Positions 1 through 8,639 are shown, counted from the first letter of the stretch. The stretch is DNA of 64,000 nucleotides from Pseudomonas frederiksbergensis (GCF_035751725.1 NZ_CP142104.1:1550001-1614000), one strand, 5' to 3'. Notes: generated by a model from the letters alone, not told the origin. Made by a program: numbers and translations.

Positions 1-295
1 CCGGGGCGCGGTCCTCGCCGATGGCGGGAACACACGCCATGCCGTCAAGCCGATGCAAGGCCGCCCGGGCGCAGATTCGCCCGGCGAGGAATTCCGCCTG
101 GCGCTTGGCGACCGAGCGTTGGATGCTCGCCGGCGGTTCGATGGCGCTGTCCGGGAAATCAGTCGCGACGAGCAGCAGCGGATCGAAGCGAGTACTGAGC
201 AGCACTGTATCGGACAGGGCGTCGGGCAGCAGCCAATGATTGTCCAGAGGCGAGCAGCAGGCGGGCAGGGCGGGGATCGGGTTCATGCCGCGCAT
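1..295 (-). CDS. pcpS: 4'-phosphopantetheinyl transferase, EntD/PcpS type (3' end outside window)
   Basis: Only the first 98 codons are present; the gene runs off the left edge of the window. Read on the minus strand, the protein begins MRGMNPIPALPACC and contains KRQAEFLAGRICARAAL and a following PAIGEDRAP. This is the N-terminal signature of EntD-type phosphopantetheinyl transferases, the family that moves the 4'-phosphopantetheine arm of CoA onto acyl and peptidyl carrier proteins. In Pseudomonas a single such enzyme (PcpS) is known to serve both fatty-acid and siderophore synthesis. The start at 295 gives MRGMN, as in the P. aeruginosa protein; the ATG at 286 is an alternative. The catalytic metal-binding Asp/Glu region lies outside the window. 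Confidence 0.85.
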   Translation of the reverse strand, partial: MRGMNPIPALPACCSPLDNHWLLPDALSDTVLLSTRFDPLLLVATDFPDSAIEPPASIQRSVAKRQAEFLAGRICARAALHRLDGMACVPAIGEDRAP

Positions 296-361
296 TTTGC
301 CGGGTTGGCTGGAGGCTGGGTAGTGGGCCTAGCCTGGTGAATAAAAGAGCGGTTGGTTTTT

Positions 362-389
362 GTGGCGAGGGAGCAAGGTCCCTCGCCAC
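362..389. repeat. REP palindrome
   Basis: Perfect 11-bp arms GTGGCGAGGGA and TCCCTCGCCAC around a 7-nt loop, followed by an A-rich stretch. It lies between the end of the dienelactone hydrolase gene and the start of pcpS, the usual 3'-intergenic position of Pseudomonas REP elements. It could stabilise or terminate the hydrolase mRNA. Confidence 0.8.
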
Positions 390-423
390 CAAAACAACAT
401 TTTTTCAGCTGAATGAAGTGTTC

Positions 424-1215
424 TCAGCCAAAAATCTTCTTGAAGAACTTCTGCATATCCGCCCACGATTTCTCATCGGCTTCCTTGTTGTAGCCAATGT
501 CTGGCCCGCCATGCTCGCCGTGGCTCAGGCGATCGGCGTCGGGGTTGCTGAAACCGTGCTTGGCGCCGTCGAGGCTGACGAACTCATACTTGGCGCCGGC
601 CTTGTCCATCTCGCTCTTGAAAGCGGTCACGTTGTCTTCGGTGACCATGCTGTCCAGCGCGCCGTGCTCCACCAGGATCTTGGCCTTGACGCTTCCCGGG
701 GTGGCTGGCGTGTTGGTGACCAGGGCACCGTGGAAACTCACCACGCCGGCCAGCGGGACACCTTGGCGCGCGGCGTCCAACACCACCTTGCCGCCGAAGC
801 AATAGCCGATGGCGGCGAGCTTGTCCGGATCGGTCTGGGGTTGTTTCTTCAAGAGGTCCAGCCCGGCCTGGAAGCGCGCGCTGGCCGCCTTGCCGTCCTT
901 GAGCGCTGCCTGCATGAAGGCCAGGGCGTCCTTGGGATGCTCGGTGTTCTTGCCGTCGCCGTACATGTCGATGGCCAGGGCACTGTAGCCCAGGCCGGCA
1001 AGGTCACGGGCGCGACGCTTGGCGTAATCGTTCAGCCCCCACCATTCATGCACCACCACCACGCCCGGGCGCGGGCCCTTGATCGCATCGTCGTAGGCGT
1101 AATAGCCGACCAGCTTCGTGCCGTCGGCGCTGGTGTAGGGAATCTCCTGGGTCTGGATGGCGGCGTGGCTTGCGCCAGTCAAGGCCAGAAGTACAACAGC
1201 AAGCAACCTGCGCAT
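424..1215 (-). CDS. Dienelactone hydrolase family protein, exported
   Basis: 263-aa alpha/beta hydrolase of the dienelactone hydrolase family. The nucleophile is Cys139 in GYCFGG; Asp188 (in HGALD) and His220 (in GAKHGF) complete the Cys-Asp-His triad. Residues 1-19 form a hydrophobic signal peptide ending SHA, so the enzyme probably acts in the periplasm, unlike the cytosolic ClcD/TcbE enzymes of chloroaromatic degradation. The start at 1215 was chosen because it is preceded by AAGGAG at good spacing and begins the signal peptide; an upstream in-frame ATG at 1245 lacks both. The substrate is unknown and there are no aromatic-degradation genes nearby. It is divergent from oprH, and the PhoP sites lie between the two genes, so co-regulation is possible. 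Confidence 0.9.
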   Translation of the reverse strand: MRRLLAVVLLALTGASHAAIQTQEIPYTSADGTKLVGYYAYDDAIKGPRPGVVVVHEWWGLNDYAKRRARDLAGLGYSALAIDMYGDGKNTEHPKDALAFMQAALKDGKAASARFQAGLDLLKKQPQTDPDKLAAIGYCFGGKVVLDAARQGVPLAGVVSFHGALVTNTPATPGSVKAKILVEHGALDSMVTEDNVTAFKSEMDKAGAKYEFVSLDGAKHGFSNPDADRLSHGEHGGPDIGYNKEADEKSWADMQKFFKKIFG

Positions 1216-1259
1216 GATCGATCTCCTTAAAAAAGTGGTGCACACAGACTAGCCGATTC

Positions 1260-1315
1260 GTTCAGCCCAGGTTCAGAGAACGTTCAAGAGGGGTTCAGGG
1301 AGCAATGGCTATCGT
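1260..1315 (+). promoter_or_regulatory. PhoP-dependent oprH promoter with four tandem half-sites
   Basis: GTTCAG-type hexamers begin at 1260 (GTTCAG), 1271 (GTTCAG), 1282 (GTTCAA) and 1293 (GTTCAG). All are separated by exactly 5 bp, giving an 11-bp period on one face of the helix. The last repeat ends 11 bp before a possible -10 (TATCGT, 1310-1315), with no recognisable -35. This is the layout of a PhoP-activated promoter. Binding by PhoP is inferred from the site and from the genes that follow. Confidence 0.85.
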
Positions 1316-1358
1316 GGCGGCGACTTCACACAACCATCGCTTCAAAAGGAACCTGATC

Positions 1359-1958
1359 ATGACCCATATGAAAACACTGCTGTTGGCCTTCACCGTGTTG
1401 GGTGCCAGCGCCATGGCCCACGCCGATGACAACTTCGCCAGCCTGACCCTCGGCCAGACCAGCGACAAGGTCAAGAAGTCCAGCGCCCTGGACCAGAACC
1501 TGAACAACCCGAACGCCGACGGCGTGATCGGCAAGGACACCACCTATGGCCTGCGCCTCGGCCGGCAGAACGATCAAGGTCGCTACTACGCCACCTATGA
1601 CAACGTGTCGGGCAGTCACAACGGCATCAAGTTGCGCCAGGAAAACCTGCTGGGCAGCTATGACGTGTTCTATCCAGTCACCAGCAGCACCAAACTGTTC
1701 GGGGGTGGGACGGCGGGCCTGACCAAATTGACCCAGGACTCGCCAGGTTTCAGCCGCGACACCGATATCGGCTATGCGGTGGGCTTGCAAGGCGGCGTCC
1801 TGCAACAAATTTCGCAAAACACCTCGGTGGAACTGGGGTACCGTTACCTGCGCAGCAATGCCAGCACTGAAATGAGCCCGCACAATGGCGCCAAGGTCGG
1901 CTCGCTGGACCTGACCAGCAGCGCCCAGACCTACCTGTCGGCGAACTACACGTTCTAG
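1359..1958 (+). CDS. oprH: Outer membrane protein OprH (PhoP/Q- and Mg2+-regulated)
   Basis: 199-aa precursor with a signal peptide ending about residue 22 (AMAHA then DDNF). The mature part matches the P. aeruginosa OprH pattern: ALDQNLNNPN, QGRYYATYDNVSG, KLRQENLLGSYD, LGYRYLRSNASTEM and a C-terminal aromatic residue (ANYTF) typical of outer-membrane beta-barrels. OprH is known as an eight-stranded barrel that binds lipopolysaccharide and replaces divalent cations at low Mg2+, contributing to polymyxin and gentamicin tolerance. The start at 1359 has AAGGA 8 nt upstream; ATG 1368 is possible. It is the first gene of the oprH-phoP-phoQ operon, 93 bp before phoP. Confidence 0.93.
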   Translation: MTHMKTLLLAFTVLGASAMAHADDNFASLTLGQTSDKVKKSSALDQNLNNPNADGVIGKDTTYGLRLGRQNDQGRYYATYDNVSGSHNGIKLRQENLLGSYDVFYPVTSSTKLFGGGTAGLTKLTQDSPGFSRDTDIGYAVGLQGGVLQQISQNTSVELGYRYLRSNASTEMSPHNGAKVGSLDLTSSAQTYLSANYTF

Positions 1959-2051
1959 CTGGCAGGAGATGGAAACGTGCAGCCGGGTCGGCCCAAGACG
2001 ATCCGGCGCCTTGTTTGACATGGCTGTTCTGAATCGCCTGGGAGAGGCCCC

Positions 2052-2729
2052 ATGAAACTATTGGTTGTCGAAGACGAAGCGCTGTTGCGTCATCACCTGC
2101 AAACCCGTCTCACCGACAGCGGGCATGTGGTGCAGGCCGTGGCCAATGCCGAAGAAGCCTTGTACCAGGTCCGCGAATTCAATCATGACCTGGCGGTGAT
2201 CGACCTGGGCCTGCCGGGCATCAGCGGCCTGGAACTGATTCGCCGCCTGCGCTCACAGGACAAGTCCTTCCCGATCCTGATCCTGACCGCCCGCGGCAAT
2301 TGGCAGGACAAGGTCGAAGGCCTTGCCGCCGGGGCCGACGACTACCTGGTCAAGCCTTTCCAGTTCGAAGAGCTGGAGGCGCGGCTCAACGCCCTGCTGC
2401 GTCGCTCCAGCGGTTTCACCCAGTCGACCATCGTCGCCGGTCCGTTGCAGCTGGACCTCAACCGCAAGCAGGCGTCCCTCGACGAAGAGCCGCTGGCGCT
2501 GACGGCCTACGAGTACCGCATCCTGGAATACCTGATGCGCCATCACCAGCAAGTGGTTGCCAAGGACCGCTTGATGGAGCAGCTGTACCCGGATGACGAC
2601 GAGCGCGATCCCAATGTCATCGAAGTACTGGTCGGACGCCTGCGCCGCAAACTCGAAGCCCCGGCCGGCTTCAAGCCGATCGACACCGTGCGGGGCCTGG
2701 GTTACCTGTTCAACGAGCGCTGCCAGTGA
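2052..2729 (+). CDS. phoP: Response regulator PhoP
   Basis: 225-aa OmpR/PhoB-family regulator. The receiver domain (1-115) has the acidic pair in VVEDEA, the phospho-acceptor Asp51 in VIDLGLPG and Lys in DDYLVKPF. The winged-helix DNA-binding domain (about 130-223) ends in the usual DTVRGLGYLF. The sequence is very close to P. aeruginosa PhoP, including ARGNWQDKVEGLAAGADDY. It activates its own operon and lipid-A/cation-stress genes when Mg2+ is low or cationic peptides are present. A purine-rich GGGAGAGG lies just before the ATG. Its TGA overlaps the GTG start of phoQ (GTGA), so the pair is translationally coupled. Confidence 0.97.
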   Translation: MKLLVVEDEALLRHHLQTRLTDSGHVVQAVANAEEALYQVREFNHDLAVIDLGLPGISGLELIRRLRSQDKSFPILILTARGNWQDKVEGLAAGADDYLVKPFQFEELEARLNALLRRSSGFTQSTIVAGPLQLDLNRKQASLDEEPLALTAYEYRILEYLMRHHQQVVAKDRLMEQLYPDDDERDPNVIEVLVGRLRRKLEAPAGFKPIDTVRGLGYLFNERCQ

Positions 2730-4072
2730 TCCGTTCGCTTCGACTGCGCTTGATGCTGGCCGCCATGACCCTGGCGGTGCTGTTCATGCTGGCGTTGTTG
2801 CCGGCGATGCAAGGGGCGTTCAGCCTGGCCTTGCAGGAATCCATCGAGCAGCGCCTGGCCTCGGATGTGACCACGCTGATATCCGCCGCCCGGGTGGAAA
2901 ACAATCGACTGAAGATGCCGGCGCAGTTGCCGGACGAGCGATACAACCTCGCCGACGCGCGCCTGCTGGGCTACATCTATGACCGGGAGGGACGGTTGGT
3001 CTGGCGGTCGAAGGCGACCCAGGAAGAGCGCATCAATTACTCGCCGCGTTATGACGGGCAGGGCAACCAGTTCGCTCGTATCCGCGAGGACAACGGCCAG
3101 GAATTCTTCGTCTATGACGTCGAGGTCAAGCTGCTGGGCGGCCAGAGCGCGGCGTTCAGTATCGTTACCCTGCAGCCGGTGCGCGATTATGAAATCACCT
3201 TGCAAGGGCTGCGGGACAATCTTTACCTGGGGTTCGGCGCTGCCCTGTTGGTATTGCTGGCGCTGTTGTGGATCGGCCTGACCTGGGGCTTGCGCGCCTT
3301 GCGACGCCTGAGCCAGGAGTTGGATGAAATCGAAGCCGGCACCCGCGAAAGCCTCAGCACCGCCCACCCCCGCGAGCTGTTGCGCCTGACCGGCTCCCTC
3401 AACCGCCTGCTGCACAGCGAGCGCGAGCAGCGCAGCCGTTATCGAGACTCCCTCGATGACCTGGCCCACAGCTTGAAAACCCCCCTGGCGGTACTGCAAG
3501 GCGTCAGCGAAGACATGGCCCGGCGGCCGCAGGATCGTGGTCAGGCTTGGGTGCTGCAAACCCAGATCGAACGCATGAGCCAGCAGATCGGCTATCAGTT
3601 GCAGCGCGCCAGCCTGCGTAAAAGCGGCCTGGTGCGCCACCAGGTGCCCCTGCGCCCGGTCCTGCAAAGCCTGTGCGACACCCTCGACAAGGTCTATCGG
3701 GACAAACGCGTGCAGGTCGAATTCGATTTGCCGGAGCATTGCCAGGTGCCAATCGAACAAGGCGCGCTGCTGGAAATGCTCGGCAACCTCTTGGAGAACG
3801 CCTACCGGCTATGCCTGGGGGAAGTCCGGGTCAGCCTGCAGGAGGTCCTCGGCGGTACGGAACTGAGCGTCGAGGACGATGGACCGGGCGTGCCGCCGGA
3901 CCAGCGTGCGCGGATTCTCCAGCGAGGCGAAAGGCTGGATCGCCAGCATCCGGGGCAGGGGATCGGGTTGGCGGTGGTCAAGGACATCATCGAAAGCTAC
4001 GGCGCGCGGTTGACCCTGGGGGATTCGGAATTGGGCGGGGCGGCGTTCCGGATTCATTTTCCGGTGGTTTGA
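2726..4072 (+). CDS. phoQ: Sensor histidine kinase PhoQ
   Basis: 448-aa inner-membrane kinase starting at a GTG that overlaps the phoP stop by 4 nt. Transmembrane segments at about 8-29 and 168-188 flank a periplasmic sensor of about 140 residues. A HAMP-like linker follows, then the dimerisation/phosphoacceptor helix with His248 in DDLAHSLKTPL, and the ATPase domain with N-box (LLEMLGNLLENAYR), DDGPGVP and GQGIGLAVVKDI. PhoQ is known to sense low divalent cations and cationic peptides and to phosphorylate PhoP. The periplasmic sensor of Pseudomonas PhoQ differs from the enteric one, so the exact stimulus here is inferred. Confidence 0.95.
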   Translation: MIRSLRLRLMLAAMTLAVLFMLALLPAMQGAFSLALQESIEQRLASDVTTLISAARVENNRLKMPAQLPDERYNLADARLLGYIYDREGRLVWRSKATQEERINYSPRYDGQGNQFARIREDNGQEFFVYDVEVKLLGGQSAAFSIVTLQPVRDYEITLQGLRDNLYLGFGAALLVLLALLWIGLTWGLRALRRLSQELDEIEAGTRESLSTAHPRELLRLTGSLNRLLHSEREQRSRYRDSLDDLAHSLKTPLAVLQGVSEDMARRPQDRGQAWVLQTQIERMSQQIGYQLQRASLRKSGLVRHQVPLRPVLQSLCDTLDKVYRDKRVQVEFDLPEHCQVPIEQGALLEMLGNLLENAYRLCLGEVRVSLQEVLGGTELSVEDDGPGVPPDQRARILQRGERLDRQHPGQGIGLAVVKDIIESYGARLTLGDSELGGAAFRIHFPVV

Positions 4073-4105
4073 TTGGAATATTCTCGGTGTGTTCGAGGGA
4101 ACCGC

Positions 4106-5104
4106 TCAGTTTTCCTGCTCCCGATAAGCCCCGGGCGTCAACCCCGTCCACTTCTTGAACGCCCGATGAAACGCCGATGGCTCGGAGAACCCCAACTGCT
4201 CGGCAATCTGCTGCAACGACAGGTCCGCGCGCCCCAAATGGTAGATGGCGATATCCCGCCGCAACTGATCCTTGAGCTCCTGGAAGCTGGTGCCTTCTTC
4301 GCGAAGATGCCGGCGCAGCGTCTGGGCGCTGGTATGCAGATGCGCGGCGACGGTGTCCAGGTCGGGCCAGCGCGCCGTGTCGCGGCTGAGCAGGCGACGC
4401 AGTTGACTGGTCAGGCTGTGGCCGTCGTCCGGGCGCGACAGCAGGTCGGCGGGGGAGCGTTCGAGGAAATACTTCAGGGTTCGCTCGTCCTGCAGCAACG
4501 GCATTTCCAAGTAGCGGCCATGGAACAACACGCTGCTGCGGGGGGCCTCGAATACCAGTGGGCAGGGGAACAGTAGATCGTATTCCGCGCCATGGCTGGG
4601 CCTGGCATAGCTGAAGGTCGCCTGTTCAAGGCCGATCCGCTGGCCGATCAGCCAACTGCCGAGGCGATGCCAGATGACCAGCAGGCTTTCAGCCAGGAAG
4701 TGATCGGGGTCGCGCAGCGTCGACTCGTCCAGGCTTAACCGTACCCGGTCGCCTTCGGTTTCCAGCGTCAGGCTCGGCGCATCGGGAAACAGGCTGTAGA
4801 ACAACAAGCCCCGCTGCAGGGCTTTGCCCAGGGTCCGACAGTGAATCAACGTGTGACACATCATGGCAAACGTCCCGGGTTTACTCGGTGCCTGGCCAAA
4901 TCCCAGGAACTCGTCGCCCAGATCCGCCCATAGCGCTTGCAACAGGCGGGCGAACTGCTCCGGGGCGATTCGCGCTCGCGGTTCATCGAGCAGTTCCTGG
5001 CTGATGCCCAATCGTTGCAGCAAGGGAAGGTAGTCAAACCCTTCCCGGCGCGCCCCGCCCAGGGCTGCGCGGGCGAAGTGGCTGGCAATGGTGCGTTGGC
5101 GCAT
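4106..5104 (-). CDS. AraC-family transcriptional regulator with arabinose-binding-like N-terminal domain
   Basis: 332-aa regulator. Residues about 20-205 resemble the 'Arabinose_bd' domain of the OruR/ArgR-type AraC group (LQRLGISQELLDEPRARI, then FLAESLLVIWHR). Residues about 230-330 hold the double helix-turn-helix, ending LGFSEPSAFHRAFKKWTGLTPGAYR. It is transcribed away from dctA; the 331-bp interval between them carries two copies of a 14-bp palindrome and the dctA sigma54 promoter. The ligand and target are unknown. It might act on dctA or on its own gene, but dctA is classically controlled by DctB/DctD, so the link is only positional. Confidence 0.9.
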   Translation of the reverse strand: MRQRTIASHFARAALGGARREGFDYLPLLQRLGISQELLDEPRARIAPEQFARLLQALWADLGDEFLGFGQAPSKPGTFAMMCHTLIHCRTLGKALQRGLLFYSLFPDAPSLTLETEGDRVRLSLDESTLRDPDHFLAESLLVIWHRLGSWLIGQRIGLEQATFSYARPSHGAEYDLLFPCPLVFEAPRSSVLFHGRYLEMPLLQDERTLKYFLERSPADLLSRPDDGHSLTSQLRRLLSRDTARWPDLDTVAAHLHTSAQTLRRHLREEGTSFQELKDQLRRDIAIYHLGRADLSLQQIAEQLGFSEPSAFHRAFKKWTGLTPGAYREQEN

Positions 5105-5159
5105 GGCTCAAATCCGTCCGTTAAGCGGGCGATGGTAGCAGGGCGTCCGAGCCGGGCAA

Positions 5160-5214
5160 GGCGGATATCCGCCAAATCCAGGAGTGAGAAACCGCGTCTT
5201 GGCGGATATCCGCC
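5160..5214. promoter_or_regulatory. Duplicated 14-bp palindrome upstream of dctA (probable UAS or operator)
   Basis: The perfect palindrome GGCGGATATCCGCC occurs at 5160-5173 and again at 5201-5214, 41 bp start to start (about four helical turns). Measured from the sigma54 promoter, the centres fall about 110 and 150 bp upstream of the expected start site, the usual position for an enhancer-binding protein such as DctD. They also lie 56-110 bp upstream of the divergent AraC-family gene. The binding protein cannot be told from sequence. Confidence 0.6.
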
Positions 5215-5292
5215 ATCCTTCGCCACCTGTTTAATCGACGATGAATAAACAAAAGCGTGATGCGACGCGGGTTGTAGGGCATTTCTGAAAAA

Positions 5293-5308
5293 TGGCACGG
5301 GCCTTGCG
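5293..5308 (+). promoter_or_regulatory. Sigma54 (RpoN) promoter of dctA
   Basis: TGGCAC-N5-TTGCG with the invariant GG (5294-5295) and GC (5306-5307) exactly 10 bp apart, the -24/-12 consensus. The predicted transcript starts near 5318-5320, leaving a leader of about 115 nt. Sigma54 control of dctA by DctB/DctD is established in rhizobia and Pseudomonas. Confidence 0.85.
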
Positions 5309-5435
5309 ATGCCCTGTGCAGGTCTGCCGCGTGCAGCCGACAAAACAAATCCCTCCAGTGCAGGAGGGTTCGCAATTGAGGTGTCGTGGACAACAGGTGG
5401 ATGTTGTCACACGGGACTTTTGAGGAAAGTTTGCC

Positions 5436-6767
5436 ATGACGACTCGTCAGCCCCTGTACAAATCCCTGTATTTCCAGGTGATCGTAGCCATTGCCATCGG
5501 CATTTTGCTCGGCCACTTCTACCCGCAGACCGGCGTTGCCCTCAAGCCGTTCGGTGACGGGTTCATCAAATTGATCAAAATGGTCATCGCCCCGATCATT
5601 TTCTGTACCGTCGTCAGCGGCATCGGCGGCATGCAGAACATGAAGTCGGTGGGCAAGACCGGCGGCTATGCGCTGCTGTACTTCGAAATCGTTTCCACCA
5701 TCGCCCTGCTGATCGGCCTGGTCGTGGTCAACGTCGTGCAACCGGGCGCCGGCATGCACATCGACGTGTCGACCCTGGACACCAGCAAGATCGCCGGTTT
5801 CATCAGTGCCAGTAAAGACCAGAGCATCATCGCCTTCATCCTCAACGTGATCCCGAACACCATCGTGGGTGCGTTCGCCAACGGCGACATCCTGCAAGTG
5901 CTGATGTTCTCGGTGCTCTTCGGTTTCGCCCTGCATCGCCTGGGTTCGTACGGCAAACCGGTGCTGGATTTCATCGACCGTTTCGCCCACGTGATGTTCA
6001 TCATCATCAACATGATCATGAAGCTGGCCCCGATCGGTGCGTTCGGTGCCATGGCCTTTACCATCGGCGCCTACGGTGTCGGTTCGCTGGTGCAACTGGG
6101 CCAGCTGATGATCTGTTTCTACATCACTTGCGTAGTGTTCGTGCTGGTGGTGCTGGGCGCCATCTGCCGCGCCCATGGCTTCAGCGTGGTCAAGCTGATT
6201 CGCTACATCCGTGAAGAGCTGCTGATCGTGCTGGGTACTTCTTCTTCTGAATCGGCGCTGCCACGCATGCTGATCAAGATGGAGCGCCTGGGCGCCAAGA
6301 AGTCCGTGGTGGGCCTGGTCATCCCGACTGGCTACTCGTTCAACCTCGACGGTACTTCGATCTACCTGACCATGGCCGCGGTGTTCATCGCCCAGGCCAC
6401 CGACACCCCGATGGACCTGACTCACCAGATCACCCTGTTGCTGGTACTGCTGCTGTCGTCCAAGGGGGCCGCCGGCGTAACCGGTAGCGGCTTCATCGTG
6501 CTGGCGGCCACGCTGTCGGCCGTGGGCACCTTGCCGGTTGCCGGCCTGGCGTTGATCCTGGGTATCGACCGCTTCATGTCCGAAGCCCGCGCCCTGACCA
6601 ACCTGGTGGGTAATGCCGTCGCCACGATCGTGGTTGCCAAGTGGGTCAAGGAGCTGGACGAAGACCAGTTGCAGACCGAACTGGCTTCCGGTGGTCGCGG
6701 TATCTCCGACGTGCGCGAAGACGACGACGCGGTTGCCGCGCCAGAAAGCGCTCTGCCAACCAAGTAA
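5436..6767 (+). CDS. dctA: C4-dicarboxylate:cation symporter DctA
   Basis: 443-aa secondary carrier of the DAACS family that takes up succinate, fumarate and malate across the inner membrane. Family signatures are present: [16 protein letters not shown], the serine-rich loop [12 protein letters not shown], and [19 protein letters not shown] in the substrate/Na+ site region. Length is typical. The first helix follows a short cytosolic start ([14 protein letters not shown]). It sits alone between a sigma54 promoter and a strong terminator, so it is probably a single-gene unit. The DctB/DctD regulators expected to control it are not in this window. Confidence 0.97.
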   Translation: MTTRQPLYKSLYFQVIVAIAIGILLGHFYPQTGVALKPFGDGFIKLIKMVIAPIIFCTVVSGIGGMQNMKSVGKTGGYALLYFEIVSTIALLIGLVVVNVVQPGAGMHIDVSTLDTSKIAGFISASKDQSIIAFILNVIPNTIVGAFANGDILQVLMFSVLFGFALHRLGSYGKPVLDFIDRFAHVMFIIINMIMKLAPIGAFGAMAFTIGAYGVGSLVQLGQLMICFYITCVVFVLVVLGAICRAHGFSVVKLIRYIREELLIVLGTSSSESALPRMLIKMERLGAKKSVVGLVIPTGYSFNLDGTSIYLTMAAVFIAQATDTPMDLTHQITLLLVLLLSSKGAAGVTGSGFIVLAATLSAVGTLPVAGLALILGIDRFMSEARALTNLVGNAVATIVVAKWVKELDEDQLQTELASGGRGISDVREDDDAVAAPESALPTK

Positions 6768-6782
6768 GCTTCAGCCTGCAAT

Positions 6783-6808
6783 AAAAAACCCGCTTCGGCG
6801 GGTTTTTT
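6783..6808 (+). terminator. Rho-independent terminator of dctA
   Basis: Stem ACCCGC-TTCG-GCGGGT with a stable tetraloop, A6 before and T6 after, starting 15 nt past the dctA stop codon. Confidence 0.93.
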
Positions 6809-6936
6809 AGTGGGCGCAATCTGGATGAAGAGGCTTCGCCATGAGCGGATTTGTCAGCCCGAACGACCCCCCTGGTGATTGCTCCGTCGCCAGCCGCTGC
6901 CTAGGCTTGGATGCATATCAAGGCGGAGATCTTTCC

Positions 6937-8118
6937 ATGCAAGGTCCACTGGCATCGCTCAAGGTACTGGATTTTTCGACCCTGCTGCCGGGGCCGTTCG
7001 CCTCGCTGTTGCTGGCGGACATGGGGGCCGAGGTGCTGCGGGTCGAATCGCCAGACCGTCCGGATCTGCTGCGGATCCTGCCGCCCCATGACCAGGGCGT
7101 CTCAGCCAGCCATGCGTATCTCAACCGCAACAAGCGCAGCCTGGCCCTGGACCTCAAGCAACCAGAGGCGCTGGAAATCATCAGGCAGCTACTGAACGAC
7201 CATGACATCGTCCTGGAACAGTTCCGCCCCGGCGTGATGGAGCGGTTGGGCTTGGGCTATGAAGCCTTGAAGGCGATCAATCCGAGGCTGATTTATGTCT
7301 CGATTACCGGCTACGGCCAGACCGGTCCCTACAAGGCGCGCGCCGGCCACGATATCAATTACCTGGCCCTGGCGGGTTTGGCGAGCCACACCGGCCGTGC
7401 CGGCAGCGGCCCGTTGCCGCTGGGGATCCAGGCGGCGGACATCGCTGGCGGTTCATTGCACGGGGTGATCGGGCTGTTGGCGGCGGTGATCGCCCGTCAG
7501 CAGACTGGGTTGGGCCAGCACCTGGATGTGAGCATGACCGACTGCGCATTCAGCCTCAACGCACTGGCCGGCGCCGGTTACCTGGCTTGCGGTATGACGC
7601 CTGGGTGGGAAAACCATGTGCTCAACGGCGGCAGCTTCTATGACTATTACCGCAGCCGTGATGGTCGGTGGATGGCGGTGGGCAGCCTGGAGCCGGCGTT
7701 CATGCAGGCGCTCTGCGCGGCGTTTGGGCGACCGGAGCTGGCGGGCCAGGGGCTTTCGCCCAAGCCTGAACAGCAACACGCCCTCAAGCTGGCTCTGCAA
7801 GCCGAGTTCGAAAAACATGATTTTGCCGAGTTGTGCAGCATGTTTGCCGGAATTGATGCCTGCGTCGAGCCGGTGCTGGGGCTGGACGAGGCGCTTGAGC
7901 ATCCCCAGTTGAAGGCTCGGGAACTGGTCACGCAAGTGCCCCGTGGCGATGGCTCGCGACAGCCGCAGATCGCCTGTCCATTGAAGTTTTCCGAAGGGCT
8001 GCCCGAGCCGCGGCATATCGGCGCGAGCTTGGGGGCGCATACGGACCAGGTGCTGGGGGAGTTGGGGTTCAGTGATGAGCGGATTGCCCAGTTGCGCGAT
8101 GGCAATGTGATTTTGTAA
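6937..8118 (+). CDS. CaiB/BaiF family CoA transferase (family III)
   Basis: 393-aa protein of the formyl-CoA transferase / CaiB / alpha-methylacyl-CoA racemase superfamily. It has the N-terminal LLPGPFASLLLADMGAEVLR, the NRNKRSLALDLK block and Asp168 in IQAADIAGG, the position of the acyl-anhydride-forming Asp. It may move CoA between carboxylic acids or racemise an alpha-methylacyl-CoA; several residues shared with racemases (ITGYGQTGPY) do not decide between them. The start at 6937 has GGAG upstream and begins at the conserved core; the open frame continues back to 6841 without a matching domain. No CoA-ligase or dehydrogenase partner is adjacent, so the substrate is unknown. Confidence 0.88.
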   Translation: MQGPLASLKVLDFSTLLPGPFASLLLADMGAEVLRVESPDRPDLLRILPPHDQGVSASHAYLNRNKRSLALDLKQPEALEIIRQLLNDHDIVLEQFRPGVMERLGLGYEALKAINPRLIYVSITGYGQTGPYKARAGHDINYLALAGLASHTGRAGSGPLPLGIQAADIAGGSLHGVIGLLAAVIARQQTGLGQHLDVSMTDCAFSLNALAGAGYLACGMTPGWENHVLNGGSFYDYYRSRDGRWMAVGSLEPAFMQALCAAFGRPELAGQGLSPKPEQQHALKLALQAEFEKHDFAELCSMFAGIDACVEPVLGLDEALEHPQLKARELVTQVPRGDGSRQPQIACPLKFSEGLPEPRHIGASLGAHTDQVLGELGFSDERIAQLRDGNVIL

Positions 8119-8144
8119 GGCCAGCCCAGACATCCAAAAGCCTG

Positions 8145-8639
8145 CTATTCCACCCTGGTCTCCCCGCTGAACACCAACGTATTGCGGCAACTGCGGCACA
8201 AATATCGCCGCCCCTGGCGCACCAGGCGATGGCGTTGCGCCGTGAACGGGAAATCGCTGCCGTCGCAAGGGCATCTATAGATATAGCGGGTCGCGGTGCG
8301 GCGCTGGATCTCGTAGGTGTGGCAACGGTTGGGCGGCAGCTCGTAGACCCCGCGCATGATCAGTTGCCATTCTTCACCATGGGCCTGGATGCGGTCGCCG
8401 AACAGTTGGTGGGCGATCAGGTGCGCGACCTCGTGGGCTACCGTCTGCTTGAGGAAGTCCTCGGCGTTTTCCTGGTACAGCTGTGGATTGAAGCGCAGCA
8501 GGTTTTCGTGAAGGTGCGCGACACCGGCCTTCTGGCCACGCAACTTGAGGCTGACCACCGGGCGTTTGAAAGGACGTTTGAAAAAGGATTCGGCTTGTTG
8601 GTAACACTCTTCGACGCGGGTATTGAGTTGCTCGAGCAT
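8145..8639 (-). CDS. sprT: SprT family zinc metalloprotein
   Basis: 164-aa SprT-like protein. The gluzincin motif HEVAH (His69, Glu70, His73) is followed by a C-terminal zinc ribbon made of CPC and CRSC pairs (about residues 129-158). The SprT domain is related to the eukaryotic DNA-protein crosslink protease Spartan; the bacterial protein's role is not well established. It converges on the CoA-transferase gene with 26 bp between the stops. Confidence 0.92.
   Translation of the reverse strand: MLEQLNTRVEECYQQAESFFKRPFKRPVVSLKLRGQKAGVAHLHENLLRFNPQLYQENAEDFLKQTVAHEVAHLIAHQLFGDRIQAHGEEWQLIMRGVYELPPNRCHTYEIQRRTATRYIYRCPCDGSDFPFTAQRHRLVRQGRRYLCRSCRNTLVFSGETRVE

Noticed and set aside
337..1230. 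297-aa open frame opposite the dienelactone hydrolase
   Set aside because: It starts inside a REP element and mirrors a gene with an intact catalytic triad.
5121..6425. 434-aa open frame antisense to dctA and its promoter
   Set aside because: It runs through the sigma54 promoter and opposite the clear DctA frame; His/Asp-rich composition is an artefact.
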